Shown here: piece by piece, positions 1-7,318 of the stretch | Numbering within the stretch: position 1 is the stretch's first letter | Layout: each line of letters opens with the position of its first letter | Assembly: GCA_031266335.1 (NCBI GenBank) | Contig: JAISBF010000159.1 | Location: 1-35,786 of the forward strand | Direction: 5' to 3' | From: Verrucomicrobiales bacterium | GTDB taxonomy: Bacteria; Verrucomicrobiota; Verrucomicrobiia; Methylacidiphilales; JAAUTS01 | DNA length: 35,786 bases | Translations under genes and position numbers: made by a program | Notes under the pieces: generated by a model | Told to the model about the DNA's origin: nothing | Database searches by the model: none | Seen by the model: only the letters and a program-made list of their open reading frames with translations

Positions 1-170
1 CCACCGATGGCGTGGAAACCTTCACCAGTTCCCTCACCAACGGCACACTGAGCATCTGGGAAACCCAACCCATCCCCGAACCCTCCACCTGGTTCCTGCT
101 CGGCGCGGGCCTGGGCGGCTTGGCGCTGCTGGTCATCCACCGCCACCGCGAGAGCAACCTGAAAATATGA
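1..170 (+). CDS. PEP-CTERM protein, 3' end only
   Basis: The window opens inside this gene; the reading frame starts at base 3 and gives 55 residues before a TGA at 168-170. What remains is a short linker, then the PEP-CTERM sorting signal: the IPEPSTW motif, a hydrophobic helix (FLLGAGLGGLALLVI) and a basic tail (HRHRESNLKI). In this family the signal directs export and then processing by an exosortase-type membrane enzyme, which is not in this window. The last 37 codons and the 160 bases after the stop are nearly identical to the end of the gene at 4650-6110, so this is the tail of a paralogue of that beta-strand-repeat protein. The function of the missing N-terminal part cannot be judged. 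Confidence 0.85.
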   Translation, partial: TDGVETFTSSLTNGTLSIWETQPIPEPSTWFLLGAGLGGLALLVIHRHRESNLKI

Positions 171-328
171 GTTAACCCGACATGCGCGTCCTCCTTCATC
201 GTCAGCCACCGTCTGCCCCTCTCGCCGAGGGGCGGCGGCGCTGCCGACGGAACAGTGCAGCGTATGGAACGCGGACATCCTGTCCGCAGCGGACGAGACG
301 TCCGCGCTCCATACTACAAACGCTGATT
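61..328 (+). repeat. 268-bp direct repeat, copy 1 (PEP-CTERM tail plus 3' flank)
   Basis: This stretch aligns without gaps to 6001-6268 at a constant offset of 5940 bases. It covers the sorting-signal codons, the stop codon and the downstream non-coding palindrome. Non-coding bases are conserved as well as coding ones, so the copies share a recent duplication or gene-conversion history. Recombination between them would delete or amplify the 5.9 kb in between. Confidence 0.85.
262..314. repeat. Palindromic element (GTATGGARCGCGGAC arms), copy 1
   Basis: Arms of 15 bases at 262-276 and 300-314 are complementary with one mismatch, and the centre (TCCGC/GCGGA) is also self-complementary, so transcript or single-stranded DNA would fold into a long hairpin. 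An identical second copy lies at 6202-6254 as part of the 268-bp direct repeat. It sits just downstream of a stop codon and could act as an mRNA 3'-end structure. Confidence 0.7.
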
Positions 329-409
329 CTCAACCAAGATACCCGTCAAAAACTTCGCGCATCCTTGTCCCTGCGCGCCTTCGCGTCAAAACCCGCGCCG
401 AAAACAATT

Positions 410-490
410 GCGCCAGCCCGGTTCGGTCTCGCAAAGAACCATCGTCGTAGCAGCAACTATGGCGGTGCGATTCCAACGCCGGGCTGGCGC
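410..490. repeat. Structured inverted repeat with 12-bp perfect arms
   Basis: GCGCCAGCCCGG at 410-421 is the exact reverse complement of 479-490. Inside are two smaller potential hairpins (GTTC 421-424 with GAAC 436-439; ATCG 441-444 with CGAT 468-471), which would give a three-way-junction shape. It could be a structured leader RNA for the gene at 633 or another mobile palindrome. No known riboswitch consensus was recognised. Confidence 0.5.
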
Positions 491-530
491 TTCATTTTTA
501 TGATCACTCAAAGCGCAAAACACATAACTC

Positions 531-598
531 AAAACCATAACGGTAAAATTCAAAACTGCCGTGAAATCCGCACGTTTTGGATTTTGCGTTATGGTTTT
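531..598. repeat. AT-rich hairpin upstream of the 633 gene
   Basis: AAAACCATAACG at 531-542 pairs perfectly with CGTTATGGTTTT at 587-598, and flanking GCGCAAAAC/GTTTTGCGC-type stretches extend the similarity. It ends about 35 bases before the ATG at 633. It may be a terminator-like or leader structure, but there is no clear U-tract. Confidence 0.5.
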
Positions 599-632
599 GC
601 GCTATGAGATTTGAATTTTGAGATATAACCCT

Positions 633-1871
633 ATGCAATCCAAATTTCTAACCGCCCTCCTCACCGCCGCCCTCGGCCTCGCCGCCGTTGACCTCCGGGC
701 GTATATATCAGAAACCCAGACCTACAACGACTTCATCATCAGCGCGACCTACGAACTGCCCTACGCCACGCAGGGCGGCTTCACCGTGTATGACGGGAAC
801 CTCTACAGTTGGAACTTCGCTGAAAGTTGGGGAGCCAATTCCTCTTACGCCATTTACAACTTTGCCACTTCAAGCACCACCTACTTCAACAACAACAACC
901 CCCTGGACGGCAACAGCTACGGCGACCCCTTCGGCCTCTACGACCCGGTCAGCGGCAAATTCTACGCCGGCACTTACACTGACAAAGGCACCACCGGTGT
1001 GTGGCGCTATGAAGGCGACGGTAACTGGACTAAACTGGGCGTCTTCGCCTCCCTCTACGGCGCCGACTTCTATCAAGGCCGCCTGTACGCCTCCGGCCTG
1101 AACGCTATCTGGAACGGCGCCTTCGGCCAGAACAACCAAATTGCCCTCTACGACCTCACCGGCAACAGCCAACATGACGTCATCATCCAGACCGCCGGCA
1201 ACTCCGCCACCGTCGCCGTGGACAACCAGGGTAATGTCTATTACGCCAACTTCAACGGCATCATCAACGGCGAATCCGTCACCGCCCTCTACATGTGGAC
1301 GGCGGACCAGGTTGACAGCGTCCGCGCCGACCTCGAAGGCGGCGGCACCGCCGGCGGTGGCGAGGGTGACCTCTTCCTCACCTATGAGGATGGCCTCTTC
1401 CTCACCACCGTGCCCGGCGGTGCCAACGGCATCACCGTGGACGCCGCCGGCAACGTCTTCGTCAGCTACAAAATCGACAGCAGATACAACGGTATCCTCA
1501 TGTGGAACGAGAGCCTCGGCCTCGCCGCCGAAGATGACGCGGCCCACTACCTCACCGTCGCCCAATTCGGCGGCTCTGGCGTCGGCGCCGCGCCCAGCTT
1601 CCTCGACACCGAGGGCGATGTCCTCAACGGAGGCATTCTCTACGCCGGCCCGGATTTTGAGGGTGACCAATTTTTCTTCCTCACCTACAACATCATCCCC
1701 GAACCCTCGATCTGGGCCAGCCTGCTCCTCGGCGGCGCCATGCTGCTGCTGGCCCTGCGCCTCCACTTCCGCGAGCCGAAACCCGCCAAGCCGCGGACCT
1801 GGACTTTTGCTGATTTTCTCGTGTTAAAACTAAACCCCGTCCCGCACGACCAACCCAAATCGAAAGACTAA
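633..1871 (+). CDS. Secreted PEP-CTERM protein, beta-propeller-like (family A, copy 1)
   Basis: The protein has 412 residues from the ATG at 633, chosen because it is followed directly by a signal peptide (MQSKFLTALLTAALGLAAV); an upstream TTG at 618 is less likely. No clear ribosome binding site is visible. The body has spaced Gly-Asn-Val-Tyr-Tyr and Gly-Asn-Val-Phe-Val strands (VAVDNQGNVYYA, ITVDAAGNVFVS) like NHL or propeller blades. It ends with IPEPSIW, a hydrophobic helix and an unusually long polar tail of about 40 residues. It is a clear paralogue of the protein at 3269-4450 (shared GDPFGLY, FYAGTYT, NSA-VA-DN-GN-YYA). It is exported and probably surface-bound or matrix-bound; the ligand is unknown. 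The next gene begins 5 bases after the stop. Confidence 0.88.
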   Translation: MQSKFLTALLTAALGLAAVDLRAYISETQTYNDFIISATYELPYATQGGFTVYDGNLYSWNFAESWGANSSYAIYNFATSSTTYFNNNNPLDGNSYGDPFGLYDPVSGKFYAGTYTDKGTTGVWRYEGDGNWTKLGVFASLYGADFYQGRLYASGLNAIWNGAFGQNNQIALYDLTGNSQHDVIIQTAGNSATVAVDNQGNVYYANFNGIINGESVTALYMWTADQVDSVRADLEGGGTAGGGEGDLFLTYEDGLFLTTVPGGANGITVDAAGNVFVSYKIDSRYNGILMWNESLGLAAEDDAAHYLTVAQFGGSGVGAAPSFLDTEGDVLNGGILYAGPDFEGDQFFFLTYNIIPEPSIWASLLLGGAMLLLALRLHFREPKPAKPRTWTFADFLVLKLNPVPHDQPKSKD

Positions 1872-1876
1872 CATCC

Positions 1877-3250
1877 ATGAACCTGTTCGGCACAAACTCC
1901 AGCCGCCAAGACGCAAAGGCGCAAAGATTAATTTTGTTAAAACTTCGTGCCTTGGCGTCTTCGTGGCCTGAGTTCTTCCAAGTCCTGACCCTGGCCGCCC
2001 TGCTCTCGCTCACTCCCGCCGCCAGCGCCCTTGAACTCGGCCCCTTCTCCGGCGGCCAGGAATCCCCCGGCACCCTCGACTCCGGCATTCCCGGCAACAG
2101 CTCCCTCTTCGTCGGTTGGGCCACCGGCTACCTCGACTACGTGCCCAGTCCGACCAGATTTGACGGCAGATTTTGGACGCCAGAAAAAACCCTCGGCCCG
2201 GCCACCGGCAATGTCATGCATATCGCCTCGCTCGGCGACATGTCCGCGGAAGACCTCGTCGCCTATCTGGCAGACCCCGTGAACGCCGCCGTCAAACCCG
2301 GCACCATCACCCTGACCTTCGACTACGCCATCACCAACGGCACCGGCGCGGACTTCGCCGTGTTTGAAAATGCTTTCATCTCCAACTACACCATCCCTGA
2401 AACCGGCGGCGCCGCCGGCCAGGGCTTTTGCGAACTGGGCTACGTTGAAGTCTCCACCGACGGTTTCACCTTCGCCCGCTTCCCCTCCATCTACCTCAAC
2501 ACTTTCGAGGGCATGCAATTCGACGACGATGGCAATCCCAAAAACTTCAACTACGCCACCATGGAAGTCACCACCATCTACAACATCGCCGGCAAACACT
2601 GCAACGGCTACGGCCCCAGCTACGGCACCCCGTTCGACCTGGACACCCTGGTTGATTTTGACGCTGTGCTGGCCTGTTTGGACGAGATTGGTTTTGAGTT
2701 GACCGAAGCGCAACTGACCAGCTTGCTGGCGCAACTCGCATACAATCAGTCACTGGTGGAGAGCGGAGATCTGAATTTGAACGAAATCAACTTCGTCCGC
2801 GTCGTGGACATCCCCGGTACTGGCGCCTTCAAAGACAGTCTCGACAATCCTATCTACGACGCCTGGCAAACCTATGGCAGCGGCGGCTTTGACCTTGATG
2901 CCGTCGGCGTCCTCCACCAAATCCCCGAACCCTCCACCTGGGCGCTGCTAGTCGCCGGCGGCGGCCTGCTGTTCATCCTTGCCAATGCCCCTTCCTCGCG
3001 GAAGGAAAACAATTCCCCTCTCGTAGAGGGGTGGCGCGTAGCGACGGGGTGTTTTAGCGTTCTGCGCTCTTCCCCTCGGAACGCTAAAACACCCCGTCCG
3101 CTGCGCGTCCACCCCTCTACGAGAGGGGAATTGCCGCTTCTGTATTCCTTCCGCGAGGAAGGGGCATTGCCGCAACTACACGCGGACTCCGGCTTTCCCT
3201 CCCCCTTTTGCAGCGGGTGCTGCAAAAAACCAACAACCAATAATCAATAA
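1877..3250 (+). CDS. Secreted PEP-CTERM protein, FENAF family (family B, copy 1)
   Basis: The protein has 457 residues. Residues from about 35 on match the paralogue at 7319-8572: a signal-peptide core (VLTLAALLSL), FVGWATG, TPEK-LGP-TG, a GADF-VFENAF block, YVEVSTDG-FARFPS, NGYG and a C-terminal GSGGFDLDAVGVLHQ, then IPEPSTWALL and a helix. The function of this domain is not known to me; related acidic surface proteins occur in other bacteria. Both ends are odd. The first 30 or so codons (1877-1975) run through a palindromic repeat, pushing the start upstream of the expected signal peptide. The normal basic tail is replaced by about 90 residues encoded by a 185-bp inverted repeat (2984-3168). 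Spacing of 5 bases from the previous gene suggests co-transcription. Confidence 0.85.
   Translation: MNLFGTNSSRQDAKAQRLILLKLRALASSWPEFFQVLTLAALLSLTPAASALELGPFSGGQESPGTLDSGIPGNSSLFVGWATGYLDYVPSPTRFDGRFWTPEKTLGPATGNVMHIASLGDMSAEDLVAYLADPVNAAVKPGTITLTFDYAITNGTGADFAVFENAFISNYTIPETGGAAGQGFCELGYVEVSTDGFTFARFPSIYLNTFEGMQFDDDGNPKNFNYATMEVTTIYNIAGKHCNGYGPSYGTPFDLDTLVDFDAVLACLDEIGFELTEAQLTSLLAQLAYNQSLVESGDLNLNEINFVRVVDIPGTGAFKDSLDNPIYDAWQTYGSGGFDLDAVGVLHQIPEPSTWALLVAGGGLLFILANAPSSRKENNSPLVEGWRVATGCFSVLRSSPRNAKTPRPLRVHPSTRGELPLLYSFREEGALPQLHADSGFPSPFCSGCCKKPTTNNQ
1900..1970. repeat. Palindromic element inside the 5' end of the 1877 gene
   Basis: The sequence CGCCAAGACGCAAAGGCGCAA is followed by an AT-rich centre and then TTCGTGCCTTGGCGTCTTCG, the two halves being imperfect reverse complements. 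It belongs to the same style as the hairpins at 9449-9599, 10624-10728, 21512-21603 and 23040-23158. Here it is translated as the N-terminal extension of the PEP-CTERM protein. Confidence 0.6.
2984..3168. repeat. 185-bp inverted-repeat element in the 3' end of the 1877 gene
   Basis: Perfect 24-base outer arms (2984-3007 and 3145-3168, rich in CCTTCCTCGCGGAAGG) enclose a second long inverted repeat with AATTCCCCTCTCGTAGAGG at one end and its complement near 3118-3136. The centre lies around 3060-3080. The same modules (CCTTCCGCGAGGAAG, AATTCCCCTGCCG) recur at 6283-6460 and 7115-7261. It lies within the coding frame and supplies the C-terminus of the protein. Confidence 0.8.
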
Positions 3251-3268
3251 CCAATAGAAAATGAACAT

Positions 3269-4450
3269 ATGAACCCCAGTATAATCAAATCCCTCCTTGC
3301 CGCAGCCGCCGTTGGCGCGCTGACCCTCGGCGGGGCCAGTAACAACGCTCGCGCGAGCTATGAACCAGTTTCTAGCAGCTACACCGTTTCCACCAGTACC
3401 CTCAACATCAACTTCGAGGGCGGCTTCTCCGTTAACAGCGGTACCGCCTACCTCTGGTCGCCATTCCCCGGCACCACCTCGCCGACCGGCACCGCCGGCT
3501 ATAACACCGCTAATGTCAGCACCGGCGACACCGTCATCGTCAGTTCCGCCACGCTGAACGGCGACGGCGGCGACCCGTTCGGCCTCTACGCCTCCGGCAC
3601 CTTCTACGCCGGCACCTACACCGGCACTGATGACCCGGCTGGCGGCTTGTATTACTATAACACCACCAGCGGCACCTTCACCCCTCTTGCCGACTTTGAG
3701 GGCTTGTACAGCGCCGCCAGCAACCCCAGCGGTACCGTGTTTGTCGCCGGTCTCAACGAGGCCTGGACGGGTACCTACGGGCAGAACACCGTCATTGCCG
3801 TCTATAACAGCGGTTCCTTCAAGCCAATCATCCAGGCGGTGGGTAACTCCGCCGGCGTCGCCTTTGACAATAGCGGGAATTTATATTACGCCAGTTATGC
3901 CGACACTACCGGTACCACGCCCTGTTACCTCTACAAATGGTCGGCTGATGACGTGTCCACTGCCACCGGCACTAGTGGCACCATACTACCGCTGAGCAGT
4001 GGCACCGTCCTTGGTGTCCTGCCGGTCGACAGCTATGGCGCCAACGGTGTCGCGGTGGACGCCGGCGGCAATGTCTTCGTCGCCTCTAACGGTAGTGATG
4101 ATGATAGCAACGGGATATTCGTTTGGGCTGCCACTTCCACCGTCGGTGCTCCACTTACGCAATTTGCCTACCTCACCCCCACCACCGGCGCCCCTTATGA
4201 CTGGGCGGGCTTTCTGGTCGCGTCCGGCACGGTCTTGGAAGGCAGTGGCACTCTCTACCTCGGCAGTTCGGGCGGGTTGAGGGACCTGACGGCCATCACC
4301 TACAGCGGCGGCGGCAAGGCGCTGAAGGCGACCGTCGCCAAGAACGCGGTCAAGACCAAGACCTTGTCCGTGAAACAGCCCAAGGCCACCTCCAACCGTG
4401 ATGCCCATCACCAAATCATCAAGGCGCATAACAGCAAGGTGCGTAAATAA
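3269..4450 (+). CDS. Secreted beta-propeller-like protein without PEP-CTERM signal (family A, copy 2)
   Basis: The protein has 393 residues with an N-terminal signal peptide (MNPSIIKSLLAAAAVGALTLGG, likely cut near NARAS). The body is rich in Gly, Thr and Ser and has repeated strands such as VAFDNSGNLYYA and VAVDAGGNVFVA. It is paralogous to the protein at 633-1871 over almost its whole length. Instead of a PEP-CTERM signal it ends in a lysine-rich tail (KALKATVAKNAVKTKTLSVK and on to HNSKVRK). It therefore probably stays soluble or is retained by charge rather than by exosortase processing. The ATG at 3269 follows a short AT-rich gap after the preceding stop. The ligand is unknown. Confidence 0.85.
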   Translation: MNPSIIKSLLAAAAVGALTLGGASNNARASYEPVSSSYTVSTSTLNINFEGGFSVNSGTAYLWSPFPGTTSPTGTAGYNTANVSTGDTVIVSSATLNGDGGDPFGLYASGTFYAGTYTGTDDPAGGLYYYNTTSGTFTPLADFEGLYSAASNPSGTVFVAGLNEAWTGTYGQNTVIAVYNSGSFKPIIQAVGNSAGVAFDNSGNLYYASYADTTGTTPCYLYKWSADDVSTATGTSGTILPLSSGTVLGVLPVDSYGANGVAVDAGGNVFVASNGSDDDSNGIFVWAATSTVGAPLTQFAYLTPTTGAPYDWAGFLVASGTVLEGSGTLYLGSSGGLRDLTAITYSGGGKALKATVAKNAVKTKTLSVKQPKATSNRDAHHQIIKAHNSKVRK

Positions 4451-4496
4451 CCAGCCGATAACAAAATTAACCTGAAACATGAATCCCATCCCACAC

Positions 4497-4620
4497 CGTC
4501 ATTCCGAGCGTAGCGCCCTAGGCGCGCAGTCGAGGAACCGGTTCGCCGCATTGAGCACATTGGTATCATCACCAGCGTTCGCTACGGCCACCCGGTCCCT
4601 CGGCTCCGCTCGGGATGACG
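4497..4620. repeat. Palindromic element CGTCATTCCGAGCG...CGCTCGGGATGACG
   Basis: The 14-base arms at 4497-4510 and 4607-4620 are complementary with one mismatch. This is the familiar type of dispersed GTCATTCCGAGCG hairpin seen in many environmental genomes. It lies in the 199-base gap before the gene at 4650 and explains why the open frame extends upstream of the real start. Confidence 0.75.
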
Positions 4621-4649
4621 GAAGGGAGTGGCAATACACAAAAGGATAC

Positions 4650-6110
4650 ATGAACAACAATTATCTGGGCAAATACTTAGTCATTGCCCTCGCGTTAGCT
4701 GTCCTCACGGTCAGCGCTGGTGCCGCGACTGTTACTTGGAACACCACAGAAGGCGATTGGTGGGAGACCGCCAACTGGGATCCCAGCAACACCCCGGTAG
4801 CCAGTGACACCGTCATTGTTGATAATGGCGGCACAGTACTGCTTGATTCCGGCTCCACCCCCCTGATCAAATATTTGTACCTTGGCAACAGCGACGGCGG
4901 CAGCGGCACGGTCATCGTCGGCGGCAACGCCGAGCTAACTGACAACGGCTCAGCCGCCAGAAATATCACGATTGGCAAAGCGGCAGGCAGTCTCGGCATA
5001 CTCACCGTCAAGGACAACGCCACCGTCACGGCGAAAGGTCTTGAAATAGCGACTTTTGGCACCGGCATCATGAACGTCACCGATAACGCGGTTATAACTG
5101 TTACGAATGACCAGGTTGTTATAGCCAACAACAGTGATGGTGTTAACGGAACTCTTAATCTTTCCGGTCATGCCAGCATGGTGCCACTAGCCACCGGTGC
5201 AAATGCTCTTAAGGTAATTACCATGAATGGTGTCAGTGCTTTGAATATCAGCGATTTCGCCAACTTGACGGTCAGAAGCTCAATTAATATGTACAGCAGC
5301 AATGCCACACTCACACTCAGTGATCATGCCACGGTAAATGTCGACAGCATTAATCTTGGTGAAGGGAGCACGATCAACATCAATAGCGACCAAGTGAAAA
5401 TCAACACATTTGACGGCAATGGCCCGGCTAATATTGGCCAATATGGCGGCACCATCAATCTCGACCACTACGGCGAGTTCACCTTTGCCAACCAGCTTGG
5501 CGGTGCCTCGCTCGCCGTCAACGCCCTCAGCGGCATCACCACCCTGACCGCGGCCAACACTTACGGGGGCGCCACCACCATCAGCGCCGGTGCGACCCTC
5601 ATCGCCGCCAGTGAAACCGCGCTGGGCGTCGGCAACATCACCGTCAAAAGCAACGGCACCCTCGCCCTCGCCATAGAAGCCCCCACCTTCCAAGCCTTCA
5701 GCAGCCTCAGTGAGGACGGCACCACCTTCATCATCGGCGGCGACTTGACCGTCGAGACCGGCGGCATCCTGCAACTGGCCGCCACTGACAAGTTGTCCGT
5801 GGACGGTGATTTGGCTTTCGACGGCGGATTAGTCCTCACCTATAGCGACAGTTGGGAACCTACGGAGCTCGATCTTAGCGATTTAATCCTCACCAACAGC
5901 GAAAAGAACATTGCCTTGAACATCCAGACCGTCACCGCCACCAACGGCGAGGAAACCTACATTGGCACCCTCAGCGAGGGTGGCGTGCTGGGCAACTGGG
6001 AAGTCCAACCCATCCCCGAACCCTCGACCTGGTTCCTGCTCGGCGCGGGACTGGGCGGCTTGGCGCTGCTGGTCATCCGCCGCCGGCGCGAGGACAACCT
6101 AAAGATATGA
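4650..6110 (+). CDS. PEP-CTERM protein with autotransporter-associated beta-strand repeats (family C)
   Basis: The protein has 486 residues from the ATG at 4650, preceded by AAAGGA and followed by a signal peptide (NNNYLGKYLVIALALAVLTVSAGAA). The frame is open upstream, but that part is a dispersed palindrome. The body is a long run of beta-strand repeats (ILTVKDNATVT, TLNLSGHASM, TLTLSDHATVNV) and includes a typical autotransporter-associated segment (TLTAANTYGGATTISAGA). This predicts a right-handed beta-helix on the outside of the cell. It ends with IPEPSTWFLLGAG, a helix and an RRRRED tail, a textbook PEP-CTERM signal. It is paralogous at its end to the truncated gene at 1-170. It is likely an extracellular matrix or surface protein; the substrate is unknown. 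Confidence 0.9.
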   Translation: MNNNYLGKYLVIALALAVLTVSAGAATVTWNTTEGDWWETANWDPSNTPVASDTVIVDNGGTVLLDSGSTPLIKYLYLGNSDGGSGTVIVGGNAELTDNGSAARNITIGKAAGSLGILTVKDNATVTAKGLEIATFGTGIMNVTDNAVITVTNDQVVIANNSDGVNGTLNLSGHASMVPLATGANALKVITMNGVSALNISDFANLTVRSSINMYSSNATLTLSDHATVNVDSINLGEGSTININSDQVKINTFDGNGPANIGQYGGTINLDHYGEFTFANQLGGASLAVNALSGITTLTAANTYGGATTISAGATLIAASETALGVGNITVKSNGTLALAIEAPTFQAFSSLSEDGTTFIIGGDLTVETGGILQLAATDKLSVDGDLAFDGGLVLTYSDSWEPTELDLSDLILTNSEKNIALNIQTVTATNGEETYIGTLSEGGVLGNWEVQPIPEPSTWFLLGAGLGGLALLVIRRRREDNLKI

Positions 6111-6268
6111 GTTAACCCGACATGCGCATCACTCCACATCGTCAGCCACCGCCCGCCCCTCTCGCCGAGGGGTGGCGGTGCTGCCGGTGGGACAGTGCAA
6201 CGTATGGAACGCGGACATCCTGTCCGCAGCGGACGAGACGTCCGCGCTCCATACTACGAACGCTGAAC
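6001..6268 (+). repeat. 268-bp direct repeat, copy 2
   Basis: Gapless match to 61-328, covering the last codons of the 4650 gene, its stop codon and the downstream palindrome at 6202-6254. Confidence 0.85.
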
Positions 6269-6550
6269 TACCCCGTCGCTCCGCGCCACCCTTTCACGGC
6301 AGGGGAATTATTAAGCGGCAACCACACGCCGCTTCTGTTTTCCTTCCGCGAGGAAGAAACATGGGAAACGAAAAAATCCTTTGCCTCTTTGTTCCTTTGC
6401 GTTAATGAAGCCCTCTTTAATTCCCCTGCCGTGCAGGAGTGGCCGCGCAGCGGACGGGGTGTCTCCGCGTTGACTTGGAGTTTTGATTTTGGGTATTGGA
6501 ATTTAATTGGCGTTTGGAATTTGGCGTTTGAAATTTCCCCGCCTGACATT
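6111..6550. other. Gene-free interval with palindromes and low-complexity DNA
   Basis: It holds the palindrome at 6202-6254 (copy of 262-314), an inverted-repeat element at about 6283-6460 whose arms carry CACGGCAGGGGAATTA and its complement, and a T/G-rich stretch at 6475-6540 made of repeated TTGGAATTT-like words. Open frames across it lack coding character. Confidence 0.6.
6314..6460 (+). repeat. 147-bp direct repeat flanking the toxin-antitoxin pair, left copy
   Basis: It aligns without gaps to 7115-7261 at an offset of 801 bases with only a handful of mismatches. It contains the CCTTCCGCGAGGAAG hairpin, an ATG-GGAAAC stretch and the CCCCTGCCGTGCAGGAG module. The two copies bracket the toxin-antitoxin genes exactly. 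Confidence 0.85.
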
Positions 6551-6811
6551 TCACCGGTAAATCTCTTTCCGATCGCCGATATCGAGCACGAGGATCAGTA
6601 CCTCCGCGCCATGCACTTCGTAAATGATGCGATAATTTCCCACCCGCACCCGATAGCCCGGACGTCCGCACAATTTCTTGCTGCCGGGCGGATGCGGATT
6701 GACGCACAGGGCACGGATGGTGTTCCACAATCGCGCCGCCAGCCCGGGGTCAGACAATTTTTTCATAAACCGCTCGGCCAGCGGTTCCAGGCGGTAAGCG
6801 TACCGCCTCAT
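6551..6811 (-). CDS. RelE/ParE-family toxin
   Basis: The protein has 86 residues, starting MRRYAYRLEPLAERF at 6811. An upstream start at 6856 is possible but would overlap the partner by 49 bases; the chosen start gives the classic 4-base ATGA overlap with the antitoxin stop. The C-terminal half carries the RelE/ParE hallmark run (KKLCGRPGYRVRVGNYRIIY, then VLVLDIGDRKEIY) with conserved basic residues and the final GDRxxIY. Family members are ribosome-dependent mRNA interferases or gyrase inhibitors, neutralised by the protein encoded just upstream. The length is normal for RelE. The pair lies between direct repeats, which suggests it arrived as a cassette. Confidence 0.88.
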   Translation of the reverse strand: MRRYAYRLEPLAERFMKKLSDPGLAARLWNTIRALCVNPHPPGSKKLCGRPGYRVRVGNYRIIYEVHGAEVLILVLDIGDRKEIYR

Positions 6812-7035
6812 ACCAGGGAGCGCGCGAATGCAGGACCGAATTTCTTGACGAGCCACGCCTCGACTTCCTCGCCGGGCACCGTTTTACCGCCGCTCTCGGC
6901 CAGCCGCCGGCGCGCGCGGTCATACGCCTGCGCGTCGCGTAAATCCTCAATCAATTCCTCCACTTGCGCCAAGTCACGGTCATTCATCCCGGCGGTGAAG
7001 CGCTTGGTTTTCGACACTAATTCAGTGGTGGTCAT
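6808..7035 (-). CDS. Antitoxin partner of the RelE-type toxin
   Basis: The protein has 75 residues from MTTTELVSKTKRF at 7035; a longer frame begins at 7128 inside the flanking repeat and is unlikely. It is short and charged, with an alpha-helical, DR-rich middle (DLAQVEELIEDLRDAQAYDR) and a C-terminal segment GEEVEAWLVKKFG. It precedes and overlaps the toxin by 4 bases on the minus strand, which is standard for type II pairs. I do not recognise the DNA-binding family with certainty; its role is inferred from position and size. Such antitoxins usually repress their own promoter, which would lie near 7036-7110. Confidence 0.75.
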   Translation of the reverse strand: MTTTELVSKTKRFTAGMNDRDLAQVEELIEDLRDAQAYDRARRRLAESGGKTVPGEEVEAWLVKKFGPAFARSLV

Positions 7036-7318
7036 GCGTTGCACCCTATCACGCCCCGGCGTAAAAATCAACCGGCTGGTGAATAATAATTCACCTTTCG
7101 TGAAAAGATCCCGCAGCGGCAACCACACGCCGCTTCCGTGTTCCTTCCGCGAGGAAGAAACATGGGAAACAAAAAAATCCTTTGCCTCTTTGTTCCTTTG
7201 CGTTAATGAAGCTCTCTTTATTTCCCCTGCCGTGCAGGAGTGGCCGCGTAGCGGACGGGGTAGTTTTGATTCGCTTCGCTCAGGTCAAAAGTAAAACTGC
7301 CGCACTACCTAAAAAATT
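7036..7318. other. Gap holding the TA promoter region and the right flanking repeat
   Basis: The 80 bases upstream of the antitoxin start are moderately AT-rich (AATAATAATTCACC near 7082) and probably hold its promoter, though no certain -35/-10 pair was assigned. The rest is the repeat at 7115-7261 and a short stretch before the ATG at 7319. Confidence 0.5.
7115..7261 (+). repeat. 147-bp direct repeat flanking the toxin-antitoxin pair, right copy
   Basis: Gapless partner of 6314-6460, about 95% identical by eye. Together the repeats frame a roughly 950-bp unit holding both toxin-antitoxin genes. Confidence 0.85.

Larger units (their letters stand above)
171..632. other. Gene-free interval with three palindromic elements
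   Basis: No convincing gene is seen here. An open frame at 182-607 has no signal, no family features and runs through palindromes, so I treat it as non-coding. The interval holds the palindrome at 262-314, a fragment resembling the dispersed CTTCGCG/CCTTCGCG hairpins near 350-395, a 12-bp-armed structured element at 410-490 and an AT-rich hairpin at 531-598. No promoter could be assigned with confidence. Confidence 0.6.

Noticed and set aside
182-607. Open frame of 141 codons in the first gap
   Set aside because: It runs through a palindrome and a structured element, has no signal or family features, and its start region is copied as non-coding DNA at 6122.
6122-7294. 390-codon open frame over the toxin-antitoxin region
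   Set aside because: It is antisense to two well-supported small genes and consists of repeat-derived sequence at both ends.
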